Shown here: one piece after another, positions 13,789 through 25,573 of the stretch
Layout: the number at the start of each line of letters is the position of its first letter
How positions within the stretch are numbered: the first letter of the stretch is position 1
Assembly: GCA_049999765.1 (NCBI GenBank)
Contig: JBNGIQ010009157.1
Span: 53,000 to 116,999 of the forward strand
Length of the DNA stretch: 64,000 nucleotides
DNA from: Phaeoceros laevis
Lineage: Eukaryota; Anthocerotophyta; Anthocerotopsida; Notothyladales
Direction of reading: 5' to 3'
Notes under the pieces: model-generated
Seen by the model: the letters and a program-made list of their open reading frames with translations, nothing else
Database searches by the model: none
What the model was told of the DNA's origin: nothing
Position numbers and translations under genes: made by a program

Positions 13789-13812
13789 AGGAGGAGGAGG
13801 AGGAGGAGGAGT
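13789..13812 (+). repeat. GAG trinucleotide tract in the PDR copy 2 leader
   Basis: A run of about eight GAG units lies some 90 bases upstream of the start codon. A shorter CAG-rich stretch lies at about 13510-13550. Confidence 0.75.
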
Positions 13813-13899
13813 AGGCCGGGAAGACCCGGAGACAAGCAATAAAGGAAGGAGAGGGAGGGGGAAATTGGTGCAGCGTGCGGGACTTGCACACTCTGATTC

Positions 13900-16800
13900 A
13901 TGGCCTCCTCGGCTGTGATCGAGGGGGACATCTGGGGGAGCAGGAGATCCAGGTCCCAGAGGGCCTCGGCGTTCGGCGGCAGCGAGCCGCCGGCCGTGTT
14001 TGCGACCTCCTCCACCAGCGAGAGGCGCTCGGGAATTTTTGCAGGGGAGACCGTCTTCTCCCGCCGCTCCTCCACCGGCGGCGTCGAGGACGATGAGGAG
14101 GCGCTCAAGTGGGCCGCGCTCGAGAAGCTCCCTACTTACAGCCGCCTTCGCACTGCCATCCTCCAGAATGTAGAGGAGGAGACGGGCAAGGTCTTGCGCA
14201 ACGAGGTCGATGTCACCAAGCTCGGAATTGAGGACCGGCAAGCACTCATTGAGAAGATCCTCCGGGTCACCGAGGAGGATAATGAGCGCTTCCTCAAGAA
14301 CGTGAGGGATCGGATCGACAGGTGAAGCCCTCTCTTCCTCCCTGATTTTTGTTCTCTTAGGATGCTGACCGAACCAGCTAGCAAGAAAGCACGGTGGTTC
14401 TAGGCTTAGGCTGGCAATACCCAGCAGCTTACGCTTGTCTGTTGCCTTCGCAGGGTCGGAATTCAGCTGCCTAAGATTGAGGTCCGCTTCGAGCACCTCA
14501 ACATTACGGCCAAAGTTCACGTCGGCCAGCGGGCGCTCCCCAGTCTCGTCAACTATTCCCTCAATCTGGTGGAGGTAGCCTACCCTCCTGACATTTGTCC
14601 CTCCCAGATGTTTTCACACCTTTATAGATGTTCGTTCCCCTCACTCCGGAGCGTTGGCCAATTTGCTGCAGGAAATAATGGGGATGCTGGGATTGGCTCC
14701 GTCCAATAAGCGCAAATTGCAGATCCTGCAGGATGTAACCGGCATCATCAAACCTTCCAGGTACGGGTGGTTTGGTGTTCCCACCACCATAGCGGAGCTC
14801 TGTCCACACCTTGTTCCGCATTTTCTCACTAGCCACTTCCCTTCTTGCCGCAGAATGACCTTGCTTCTCGGTCCTCCTAATGCCGGCAAAACAACTCTTC
14901 TCAAGGCATTGGCAGGGAAATCCGATCCCGACCTGAAAGTAAGCACTGCAATACGCCTGCCTGCCTGCCACAGGTTGGAATGCATAGCAGTGAAGTGGTC
15001 AGAGCTGGAGTCGGGTACTAAACTCCAGTGCTTTGTTTCCTCAGGTTTCTGGCCTCGTTACATATAATGGCCATCGTATGGACGAATTCGTCCCAGAAAA
15101 AACTGCAGCATACATCAGCCAAAACGATTTACAGGACGGAGAGATGACAGTCAGGGAGACTTTGGACTTCTATGGACGATGCCAAGGTGTTGGAGACAGA
15201 TTTGGTAAGCAACCAATTACATGACTGTGTTGGCTAGGAAGCTTGGTGGATAGGAACTCATGTGCCAGCGAGTGTGTGCCCAATGTTTCCCTTCTTTCTT
15301 GACAACTTCAATCTGCTTCCTTTGCCTGCTATTGCTGATCTTTCGAGCAATCTATTTCATGGCAGATATGCTTTTGGAGCTCTCGAGACGAGAAAAGCAG
15401 GCCGGCATCAAGCCTGATGCAGATGTGGATTTATTCATGAAGGTTTGTCAGTGATTTGTAACTCTCTTAATTTCAAATTCGCTGCTGGTGTTCTTGAACG
15501 ATGGCCGTTGATCTCAGCAGTCATCTGTCTTTATGCCCTTCAGGCTGCGGCGGTTAAAGGACTTGAAACAAGTGTGGTCACTGACTACATCATGAAGGTA
15601 ACAGGATTCCGCTGCTGTTCTGTAGTTTGTAGGAGGATGCCAACGGGTGTCTTTCCTGCCTGAGTTCCAGCCTCCACTTTAGACCTTGAACTGATTAGCC
15701 GTTGTGTGGACGCTGTCTTTGTATCACAGATCCTGGGTCTTGATATCTGCGCGGACACGTTGGTTGGCGATGAGATGCGCAGGGGGATTTCCGGTGGGCA
15801 GCGGAAGCGGGTCACCACTGGTAATACGTCTACCTGCTCGCAAGGTTCCTTTGGAACACGCCTTGTCAAGCCTACGCTTACCTGCCTTTTGCTATTTTTT
15901 CAGGGGAGATGCTAGTGGGTCCCGCCAGGGCTCTCTTGATGGACGAAATTTCCACCGGGTTGGATAGCTCCACGACGTTTCAAATTGTCAAATGCTTGCG
16001 GCAGTCTGTGCACTTCTTCAATGGAACCATGGTGGTGTCCCTGCTTCAGCCAGCCCCCGAAACATACGCGCTGTTTGACGACCTCATACTACTTTCTGAG
16101 GGTCAGATTGTGTATCAGGGACCCTGTGACTTGGTCCTCGACTTTTTTGAATCGATGGGATTTAAGTGTCCAGACAGGAAGGGTGTGGCAGATTTCCTGC
16201 AGGAGGTAGACAGTCATATGTCTTGCCCCTTCCTCTTGTCTGTGCAGACATAGGATTCCACTGAGCTAGAATTTAGCCCGTCACTATAACTTGACATCGA
16301 AAGTTCTGGTCGTGTTTGTGCAGGTCACTTCGAAAAAAGATCAAGAGCAGTACTGGGCCGACAAAAGCACACCGTACACTTACGTGTCAGTAAAGGATTT
16401 TTCAGAAGCTTTTTTGAAGTTCCATGTGGGAGAACGACTCGTGGAGGAATGCAAAGTTCCATATGATAAAGCCACAAGCCACCCTGCCGCCTTGGTCAAA
16501 GAGAAATATGCCCTGAGCAAGTGGGAGCTCTTCATTGCGTGCTTTGCTCGGGAATGGCTGCTAATGCAGCGCAACTCCTTTGTCTATGTCTTCAAGACGG
16601 TGCAGGTGAGAATGTATATTTCATGCATACTGAGAACTGCTGTTAATTCGAGTACTAACACTTAAATGTTCGAAAGATTTGAAGAAACAGCCTGAGCTGA
16701 TGCTTTTTCAGGTTCTCTGTACCGATGCTCGAACTGACATGTCAACCTCAATTTTGACAGATCACATTTGTCGCTGTTGTCACAATGACGGTCTTCCTTC

Positions 16801-19800
16801 GGACAGAGATGCACCAGGACACTGTGACGGATGGAACCAAGTATCTGGGTGCTCTTTTCTTTGGGCTCATCAATGTGATGTTCAACGGTTTTGCTGAGCT
16901 ATCGATGACAATAATGAGACTGCCAGTTTTTTACAAGCAAAGGGATTTGTTCCTCTACCCACCTTGGGCCTTCACACTGCCCATTTGGGTGATGAGGATT
17001 CCTATGTCACTTGTGGAGTCTGGCATCTGGATTGTCCTCACATACTATGTCGTCGGATTTGCACCTGAAGCTGGCAGGTATGTTACAACTGTTGGAGAGC
17101 ATCTTCTTACCGCTTCACTTCCTCGGGTTTTCTCACAACTAGTATTTGTTGAACTGCAGGTTTTTCCGACAGTTTCTGCTGCTGTTCATGGTGCACCAGA
17201 TGTCCCTTGGACTGTTTCGCTTGATTGCATCAGTTGGTCGGTCTATGGTTGTGGCAAATACGTTCGGCTCCTTTGCACTACTGGTGGTCTTTGTTCTTGG
17301 TGGTTTTATCGTTTCACGAAGTAAGTGACTTTTTCAACTCTTATTTGTTTGCACTACAGCAGGTTGAACCCAGACACTTGTCTAATGTGAAATGTGCTGT
17401 GAACAGACGATATCCACCCTTGGTGGATCTGGGGATATTGGATATCGCCTCTGATGTATGGACAGAATGGCATCAGTGTAAACGAGTTTTTATCCCCTCG
17501 CTGGCAGGTCTGAAACAGCTGTTCAAAAATCATTTTCTACTTTCAGATGTGCGGTGTCAAACCGTAATTGACTGGTGTTGTCTTGCAGAAGCCTTATAAC
17601 AACTCTGCAACTCAGACAGTTGGAGAGCAAGTTCTGGAAAGTCGAGGAATATTTCCCAAGGCAAACTGGTTCTGGATTGCGATCGGTGCCCTCATTGGGT
17701 ACAATATCCTATTTAATATTTTGTTCACGTGGACTCTGGCCTGGCTGAATCGTGAGTGATCCTCTGCAATATCTTGCACCTTTTGTCATCCAACAATGTT
17801 GTGAAGCATATCTGGAGAAGAAACTGAACATACTGACTTTGACTTGATTTCTTTGCATGTAGCTCTGGGGACTCCTCAAGCAGTCCTCTCAGAAGAAACT
17901 CTGGATGAGAAACATGCAAACCTCACTGGGGAGGAGTTACCCTCACGTGTTCCATCTTCAAGAAAATCAATGTCCTCTCATGGAAACGGTATGAAAGGTT
18001 TAAAATACATTGTTGCTGCTATGACTGTTCTTGCTCTAAAATCATTTAGCATCTGTTTCGCAAGGGTCTTTGAACCATTCTTGACTGCTACGAAATGTCC
18101 AAGACTTTGTATCAAGTACCTTTTTAATTGGTTTGTGAAGGTACTGGCAATGCTGGAAGGCGATCTAGTATTTCATCTGCGACTTCTGAACGTCTGGATG
18201 CTATTGAGGAGGCTGGCAGTGTACTTGCAAAGAGAGGAATGGTGTTGCCGTTTCAGCAATTGGCAATAGCATTTCACAATCTTAATTACTATGTGGACAT
18301 GCCTGCTGTGAGTATGCTTAGCTCCCCTGACTACCTTGAATCCGTTAGAGATGGAGTAGATACTCTCGTTGTGGAGGTTATTCGTGCGTTGGAAAAATTG
18401 CTATTTACAATTGCTCGTTTATTACTTGGTCAGGAAATGAAGGAACAAGGGGTGACTGAAGATAGGCTTCAACTCCTGCGTGGCATCAGTGGAGCCTTTA
18501 AGCCAGGTGTTTTGACTGCACTCGTTGGTGTAAGTGGAGCAGGGAAAACTACTTTGATGGATGTTCTGGCAGGGCGTAAAACAGGAGGGTACATTGAAGG
18601 GACTGTCAGTATTTCTGGGTATCCCAAGAATCAGGAGACCTTCGCTCGGATTGCAGGATATTGTGAGCAAAACGATATCCATTCACCATATGTCACAGTT
18701 TATGAGTCACTTGTGTTTTCTGCTTGGCTTCGGTTATCATCAGAAGTAAATTTCAAAACACGAATGGTGAGCACCCTGTTTAAGTTACACCTGCAGCAAT
18801 CACTTAGCAAATCTTTTGTGTTCTCCCTCTCGAGCTAGTACTTAACAAAATGGCCTATGTTTGGTGCAGATGTTTGTGGACGAGGTTATGGAACTTGTGG
18901 AGCTGACTTCATTGAAGGATGCTTTGGTTGGTCTTCCTGGAGTGAATGGCCTCTCTACGGAACAGAGAAAGAGATTGACTATTGCAGTTGAGCTGGTTGC
19001 TAATCCCTCCATTATATTTATGGATGAACCAACATCTGGATTGGATGCACGAGCTGCAGCCATTGTCATGCGGGCAGTCCGTAATACTGTAGACACTGGT
19101 CGTACTGTTGTCTGCACCATTCATCAACCCAGCATTGACATCTTTGAGGCTTTTGATGAGGTCCATTAATTCTCCTTCCCCTCCCACATTTCTGTCAGTA
19201 ATTCTATGTAGTGTGCAATGGGACTAATGAACTTGTACACTGGTTGTCAACGTTGCAGCTGTTACTGATGAAAAGAGGAGGGCAGGTGATCTATGCTGGT
19301 GCGCTGGGGACGCATTCTAAAAAGCTGGTGGAGTACTTTGAGGTTAGCATTCTGCTTCCTGGACGAGTAATTTTTTCTTATCAAGATGTTAGCGAATGCC
19401 AGAGGTAACTTATAATCTTCTGTTCTCAGGCTGTAGAAGGAGTTCCCCCCATTAAGGAAGGTTACAATCCAGCCACATGGATGCTTGAGGTTACTTCAAC
19501 GTCTCAGGAGACACGCCTTGGTATTGATTTTGCACAAGTCTACAGGGAATCTTCACTGTTTCAGTAAGTCCCACCTATCTTTGTAATTAATTGCTCTTTA
19601 TTTTGTGTAAGATACACAATTTTTATAACTACAGTAGGGGTTTTCCGTTTTCTTACGTTTGACACCTTGGTATATGCAGACGGAATGAAGCCCTTGTTGA
19701 GGAGCTGAGCATACCACCTGCTGGATCAAAGGAACTGTACTTCCCTACCAGATATTCGCAATCGTTTGCTACCCAGTGCATGGCCACCTTATGGAAGCAG

Positions 19801-20890
19801 CATAAATCATACTGGCGCAATCCACTCTACAATGTCATCAGGCTTTTCTTCACCACTGTGTGTGCAGTTATGTTCGGAACAATTTTCTGGGATCTTGGTC
19901 AGAAACGGTAAGTCTTCAATGATGCTAGACGTGAAGTGCATATGGTTGAAGAAGTTTCAAGTACTCACCACGTTGAGTTGTGTGACCAGGTCCAGTTTTC
20001 AGAATCTCTTCAACTTGATGGGTTCTATGTATGCTGCCGTGTTATTTATTGGGGTAAACAATTCGTCATCCGTACAACCAGTTGTAGGAGTTGAGAGAAC
20101 AGTTTTCTATCGTGAAAAGGCTGCGGGGATGTACTCAGCACTACCTTACGCTTTTGGTCAGGTACAGCTCCGGGAACCGAATCAAAGCCTCGAATGCAAT
20201 CTCATTTTTTGATTTCAGTTATAATGATGGCTCTTGTGAATGCAGGTTGTGATAGAGCTCCCATACGTTCTCGTACAAACGTTAGTCTACGGGGTCATTG
20301 TGTACGCAATGATCAACTTCGAATGGACTGCGGCCAAGTTTTTCTATTTCATTTTCTTCACTTATTTCACCTTTCTCTATTTTACATTGTATGGGATGAT
20401 GACCGTGTCGTTCACCCCCAATCATCAAGTAGCTGCCATCGTATCATCGGCCTTCTATGGAGTGTGGAATCTGTTTGCAGGCTTTTTGATTCCACGACCG
20501 GTAAGGACAATTCGCACTACGTGCTGTTCATGTCTGTTGAGTCTGCGCTGAATAATCTCTTGTTCAGGTTAGATGAATGATTCTAACTACTTTTGCTTGT
20601 TTCAGCAAATTCCCATTTGGTGGAGATGGTACTATTGGGGAACACCTATCGCTTGGTCACTATATGGCCTGATTACATCTCAGTTGGGTGATGTTGAAAC
20701 TTTAATGAACACTCCTCTTGCTGCCGAAAACGGGACCACTGAGCGGACTGTGAAGGTCTTTCTCGAAGAGTACTTCGGATTTCACTACAACTTTCTAGGA
20801 TGGGTAGCTGCTGTGCACGTCGGGCTGGTGGTACTATTTGGATTTGTATTTGCTTTCAGCATCAAGTACTTGAACTTCCAAAGGCGCTGA
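13900..20890 (+). CDS. ABCG: Full-size ABCG transporter, PDR type, copy 2
   Basis: Same family and layout as the upstream tandem neighbour. Exons: 13900-14321, 14454-14574, 14672-14760, 14854-14938, 15045-15204, 15366-15442, 15544-15597, 15730-15820, 15904-16205, 16324-16605, 16761-17077, 17160-17320, 17407-17507, 17589-17751, 17863-17988, 18141-18307, 18434-18766, 18870-19160, 19259-19342, 19430-19563, 19680-19907, 19990-20161, 20246-20500, 20606-20890; 1499 residues. NBD1 Walker A is GPPNAGKTT (about 217-225), with [13 protein letters not shown] and [16 protein letters not shown]2 has GVSGAGKTT (about 938-946), LSTEQRKR and [16 protein letters not shown]. The cytoplasmic N-terminus is about 29 residues longer than in copy 1 and rich in Ser and Arg. 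The C-terminus ends in LNFQRR, as in copy 1. The frame is intact. The substrate cannot be read from sequence. Confidence 0.95.
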
Positions 20891-21269
20891 GCTAGTGGAG
20901 GAATTGGATTATATGGAGCTTCCCGTCCAGAAGGGCAGCCTGAGAGCAGAGTTCGTCGGCATAGGGAGTATCATGCAGGAATGAGGTCAATCATCCTGGT
21001 GATGAAATAGAACAGGACCAGCTCTCTCCATGAAGTTGCCCACTGTCATGGACAAGGACATTGTACATTGCTTGCACATTCTTTAGATGAGGTACCATTT
21101 TTTTGGCGTGTAAAGTGAGAGCCAGTTAAACTGTAGAAAAAGGAATATTTCTTCACCGTCCCCCTGTATACAGGACGTCGTTCCTGGATGTTTTTTTGTT
21201 CCTGCAAGACATAAAAATGGAATTGAAGCAAGTCTTTTCGATACTTGCGGCTATTTCATGACAAACATG
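20891..21269. other. Convergent 3' ends of PDR copy 2 and TBCC
   Basis: A 379-base spacer between two genes transcribed towards each other. It presumably holds both 3' UTRs. No other feature is seen. Confidence 0.5.
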
Positions 21270-22382
21270 CTACGACTCGCTGCCCATTTCTGCTGCTACT
21301 GGATGATCCTCCCGAGAAAGAGCGGAACTGGTCCCAACTACAGTACGGAGTCGCTCTGATTGTGGTAGAATACTCCAGTTCGGGGACTGCACCGAGCGTA
21401 GCCATCGGAAATCATCCACACTTTCCCAGAGCCCTGTTTCCTCGCTCATGTTACATGCCTGGAGCTGCTCCTCAATTCCCGTATACTGGAATGCGTAAGG
21501 GGCAAATCTCACGTCTCTTGTGTGTTCCACAATGGGCCTACTTCTAACTCTCAAGTAGAAATCAGTGTCTTTTGTGGAATGGATTCTTATCTGGTGCGAA
21601 GCCAACACCAGAATGCTGCCTTCCACTTCCTCAATCATGACAGAGCCGCTTACAGGCCCAGCGAAGATCTGGCAGTCTCTCACCCTGTGGATGAACAGAG
21701 CTCGAAATGTGCCCAGCAGCTCAACCCTACAAGAGTTCAAGTCCGTGATCACGAACTCCCCTTCCCCTAACTCCTCAGCGTTCTTGACGATGACCTGATT
21801 GGACAGGTTCCGTATTCCAGGTATGTTGCCTACGTCTGACCTCGATGGAACAGTGCTCGGAGCCACTGCAACGGGTTTTAAAGAGTCTGCAGACTTGGTG
21901 GCATCGGAGGGATCTTTGACAGGTCTGTTCCTGAAGGAGAACTTCTTCCTTGGGGCGAGCTCAGACAGCGCTAGTCCAACCTCGTCCTTGAGCCTGCCAA
22001 TGGTGGCCTGCGAAGCCCGGACACCGTAGGCTGGAAGGTAGTAAGAGGAGCTGGCCACCAGCTGCTCCATTTCCCCGATTTCCAGCATCAGCTTCTGCAG
22101 CTGGTCCTTGACCGCTGCTGGATCTGAGTCGGCACCCTCCCTATCCTTGTTCTCCCGGGCCACAGCTAATTCCCGCTCCACTCTCTCCCGGTGCTGGGAG
22201 AAGAGGCGGTCAAAGCTATCCACACTTTCCTTCGGTTCGGAAGCTGAGGCTGCTCTGCGGTTACTGGCTTCCTGCACACGGGATTCGTGCAGCATGGCCA
22301 GGCGGTCCAGCATAGCCTGCTGCCGCCGCTCCTGCGCCATGTCGTCGCCATTGTCGTTGAAGGTGAGCACCACGTCCGCCAT
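21270..22382 (-). CDS. TBCC: Tubulin-folding cofactor C (TBCC)
   Basis: Tubulin cofactor C acts last in tubulin heterodimer assembly. With cofactors D and E it stimulates GTP hydrolysis by beta-tubulin and releases the alpha/beta dimer. One uninterrupted frame of 370 residues. Residues 1-130 or so are charged and helical (ERRQQAMLDRLAML, REKHRERVE-like stretches), matching the N-terminal spectrin-like or coiled region of the family. Residues of about 190-340 form the C-CAP/cofactor C beta-helix domain, with FRALFIHRVRDCQIFAGPVSG, LASHQIRIHSTKDTDFYL and RSRPIVEHT; the last two resemble the surface that carries the family's catalytic Arg. The start is the first Met. No intron is seen. Convergent with PDR copy 2 and divergent from the mTERF gene. 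Confidence 0.9.
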   Translation of the reverse strand: MADVVLTFNDNGDDMAQERRQQAMLDRLAMLHESRVQEASNRRAASASEPKESVDSFDRLFSQHRERVERELAVARENKDREGADSDPAAVKDQLQKLMLEIGEMEQLVASSSYYLPAYGVRASQATIGRLKDEVGLALSELAPRKKFSFRNRPVKDPSDATKSADSLKPVAVAPSTVPSRSDVGNIPGIRNLSNQVIVKNAEELGEGEFVITDLNSCRVELLGTFRALFIHRVRDCQIFAGPVSGSVMIEEVEGSILVLASHQIRIHSTKDTDFYLRVRSRPIVEHTRDVRFAPYAFQYTGIEEQLQACNMSEETGLWESVDDFRWLRSVQSPNWSILPQSERLRTVVGTSSALSREDHPVAAEMGSES

Positions 22383-23267
22383 GTATACAAATGGAGGTCA
22401 AGCAGAGGTGTTTGTGGTACCCCAACCTTGTATTCCGAGAGACAGATGGGGCAAGAATAACCGAATCCCGAAACCCGGCTAGGAACTGTAGGTTCTACAT
22501 GCTACCTGCGACCTGACTTGTTCACGCAAAACCAGTCTTCGTCGAATTGCAACATCCGGCTAGTAAGGCAACATTTCTATGTGTTTCTGTAATGGTGTTG
22601 AAACTTCGGGTTGCTGTTCAAATCTCGCAGGATGACTCGTTTGGACAACAAGAGCTGCACCATCGCACACTACAAGCCAGTGCGGCCATCAAGAGGGGAG
22701 TGCATTAAAGAAGGAATCAATGCACACGTGAAGAAGCGGTGCTGTCGAGTAGCAAACAAGCAGGATCTACACCCCTTGCAAAATTGACTCAATCCGCCTC
22801 TCAATCCTGTACGGGTTTTCACCGCCCATCGTCACCCCGTGGGTACTGGCTGTACATGTACCAAGTTGAGGAAAAAATGCTGCAACTACAGTATGTGTGG
22901 CAGCGTTATGAGCAGATCCGAAACACCTGTCGTTACTCCTGCGAAAAGTTGATTTCGACAAACGTGGTCTCAGTAGTCATGGCGGACCTACGGCGGCAGA
23001 TCCGTTCCCTGGATCTTATGCCCTGCAAAGGGCACCAGCCAAATATCAAGTGCCTGCTCAAGGAGACCCTGCAGATGCAGAGGGCAAGGTTCAAGTGGAA
23101 TCGAAGTAGACGGCCACTTACTTATGTTTGCGGAATGGCCCCGTCCTCTTTTCGCCAGGGTGGGCGTGAAGCTCGCAGCAGCCCCCAGATGGTGATGAAG
23201 GCTCACAGGTCGCTCTGGAGTTTCCAGCAGTTCTGATGAGGCTACAGACCTCTGGTCCCTGCGGAAC
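22383..23267. other. Divergent upstream region between TBCC and the mTERF gene
   Basis: About 0.9 kb between two divergent genes, so it probably carries both promoters. An open frame at 22739-23236 is unrecognised. Part of it could be an upstream exon of the mTERF gene, because acceptor-like AG sites lie just before 23213, but this cannot be decided from sequence. Confidence 0.4.
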
Positions 23268-25573
23268 ATGCCTCTGGCACCTGCCCTCTGGGTGGCATTT
23301 CCAGGCTCCGTTGGGTGGACAGCTTCATTGTCATGGCAGTGCCGTCCGAGCCAAATTGCAGCTTCATGGTCTTCTTGGCCCGCCGAGCGTGGTGAGGTTG
23401 CAGCTTCCGTACAGTCGAATGCTCACATTTCCAAGCCCATCCGACGCTCCCGCTGTCGCGAACCTCCTTTAAATCTGAGCTCTACGGATGAAGATGATAG
23501 CTTCCATCACTACGAGGCCAAGTGGGAGGTGAGGTCCCTGATCACTCAGACCTGCTTTAGTACTTGTTAGCACATATGTCAGAATCTTGCACAGTTTACA
23601 GGATGAAGCAAATAGTTGAACTTGACACTGTGGGATAAGAGCGTAGGCAACGTGAATGATTCCACAATGTATGAGTATACTCTACAAGCACAAGCAAGTG
23701 CAGATGACGGTAGCCTGTAATGAAAGTTTTCTGCTCATTTGTTCGCGGGTGCAGGATGTGGAGGCAATCAATCAGCAGGAAATGTTGCCTTCACTGGACA
23801 GACCCCAAAAGGTTGGGATGAAGAAGGTGAATAAGATTGGACAAGGTAGTCACAAGGCAGGGTCCAGACGGGCAGGCAGTTCCAATGTACAGCAGCAAAA
23901 TGAACCCGCTGTGCTTGCATGGGCTGACGCTGATTTCGAAAGATCTAAGCTGAATCCTAGGATGTCAGCGACCTCGGTTAAAAGAGGTGTAGTATTTCCA
24001 GGTAGACGACTGTCGACAAAGGAGTGGGAGAAACAGGTGCATGACATGGTGAAACAACAGAAATACCAGGATGCGACAACCTTGAAGGACAGCACTCAGA
24101 CACGGTCTCAGCTAGTACCACAAACTGCCCAAACAGTAGCAAAACCGCCAAGAAAGCTAGACTCTCTACGAGCACCAAAATATGTAAGCAATCGATGTCA
24201 CCTCACAGCTCATTATGCCCCTGTGCAAGTTGATGCTAGATAAAACAGCCAGAGTTCACTGAACTGAGGGTGTTGCTCTGCTTTACTGGGACGGCCGTAT
24301 AAGCCCACTGGCTGCACTGGCTGGAGTCAAAATCCCAGGAGAGCTCACTTGTTGTCAAACGAAATTCCTCCTTCCCAGTCTTTGAGCACGGGGGATGGAA
24401 ACTTCTTCTCTCAGCTGTTTTTGCCTGCAAGCTCTGACTTCTTTTTTCTACATTTTCTTATTTTCAACAGGATAGTGATATCAGTAAGATTGAAGATGAT
24501 GCAAGATTTGAATATCTAAGGATGCAGCTTGGGTTAGAGAGCAATTGGCGGCCTTTGGTTGAGTACTTGTTCACTTTAGGTGTAAGCAACGAAGACTTTC
24601 AAAAGATTGCTCAACGGCATAAGGCCTGTCTTCAACTCAACGTAGATGCGGTGAAAGGACGAGTGGAGTTTCTGGGGAGTTTGGACATAAGGGCAGAGGT
24701 TTTGAAAAAGCTTCTGGTAAGGCATCCACAGGTCATTGAATACAGAGTGGAAAGTCTAAAACCAAGATTGGACTATCTAAAGAGTCTTGGGATTCCCGAA
24801 TCAAGTCTCGGCAAGGTGATAACAGTGGCCCCTTCGATCCTGGAGTATAACCTGAGGAACTCTCTCCAACCTAGAGTCAAGTTTCTACGGGAAGTTGTTG
24901 GGATCCGAGCAGCTGACCTCCCTAAAGTGGTTACAAGGAGCCCTCAAGTCCTGACCCAGAGCATCGAGGAGTCTTTGGAGCCTCAAGTAGATTTCTTCTT
25001 GCAAGAAATAAAAATTACGGAAGCGGCATTGGCAAAAATCATCACAAGACATCCACAGGTTCTTCATTACAGTGTAGAGGATGGTATACGACCGCGAATT
25101 ACATTTCTGAAGAGCATTGGCATGAGTGAGCAAGATATTGTCAAGGTCCTGACTAGGATGACTCAGGTAGGTCATGTATCTCGAACGTAATACATGTTAC
25201 ATGTTCACTTGTTGGCCCAGCTAAGGTTTACCCTATGCTGCAGGTGTTGTCTCTGTCTGTTGAGAACTCTCTGAAGCCCAAGTATGAGTACCTAGTCAAA
25301 GAACTCAAAGGTGGAGTGCGGACAGTGGTTAGTTTTCCAGCCTACTTTTCCCTATCCCTTGAGCAAAGGATCAAACCCCGTCACCAATTCTTGATTACCT
25401 TGCAAAAGTCACCCAAGGGACCCTTTCCAATGAAATGTCTTGCAGTTACAGATGAGTACTTCTGTAGTCATTGGGCTAAAGCCAGCCTCAAGGACTATCA
25501 TGCCTTTAGAGATGCCTTACTGCTCAGGAGTTTTGCTGAAAAGTTCGAGAGAAAAAACACAGTTCAGCTTTAG
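23268..25573 (+). CDS. mTERF-domain protein, probably organellar
   Basis: Plant mTERF proteins bind nucleic acid in chloroplasts or mitochondria and influence transcription, splicing or translation there. Exons: 23268-23528, 23755-24183, 24471-25166, 25244-25573, all phase 0 with GT-AG introns; 571 residues. The last 340 residues hold at least seven mTERF repeats, each with the typical helix-turn pattern and a proline (RHPQVIEYRVESLKPRLDYL, RSPQVLTQSIEESLEPQ, RHPQVLHYSVEDGIRPR). The tail has FPAYFSLSLEQRIKPR, typical of the last repeat in plant members. Residues 1-230 are low-complexity and poorly conserved. The start is uncertain: the frame stays open upstream to a stop near 23205, so an upstream exon is possible. 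Close to the mTERF4/mTERF9 type by impression only. Confidence 0.85.

Larger units (their letters stand above)
10372..13899. other. Intergenic between tandem PDR genes
   Basis: About 3.5 kb with no supported gene. It contains the 3' UTR of PDR copy 1, a cluster of short imperfect repeats near 12080-12280, and the promoter and leader of PDR copy 2. Open frames at 10816-11142, 11481-11882 and 12725-13231 match no family I know and lack coding character. Confidence 0.5.

Noticed and set aside
13783-14520. 245-residue open frame antisense to the start of PDR copy 2
   Set aside because: Covers the first two PDR exons in antisense and has no recognisable domain.
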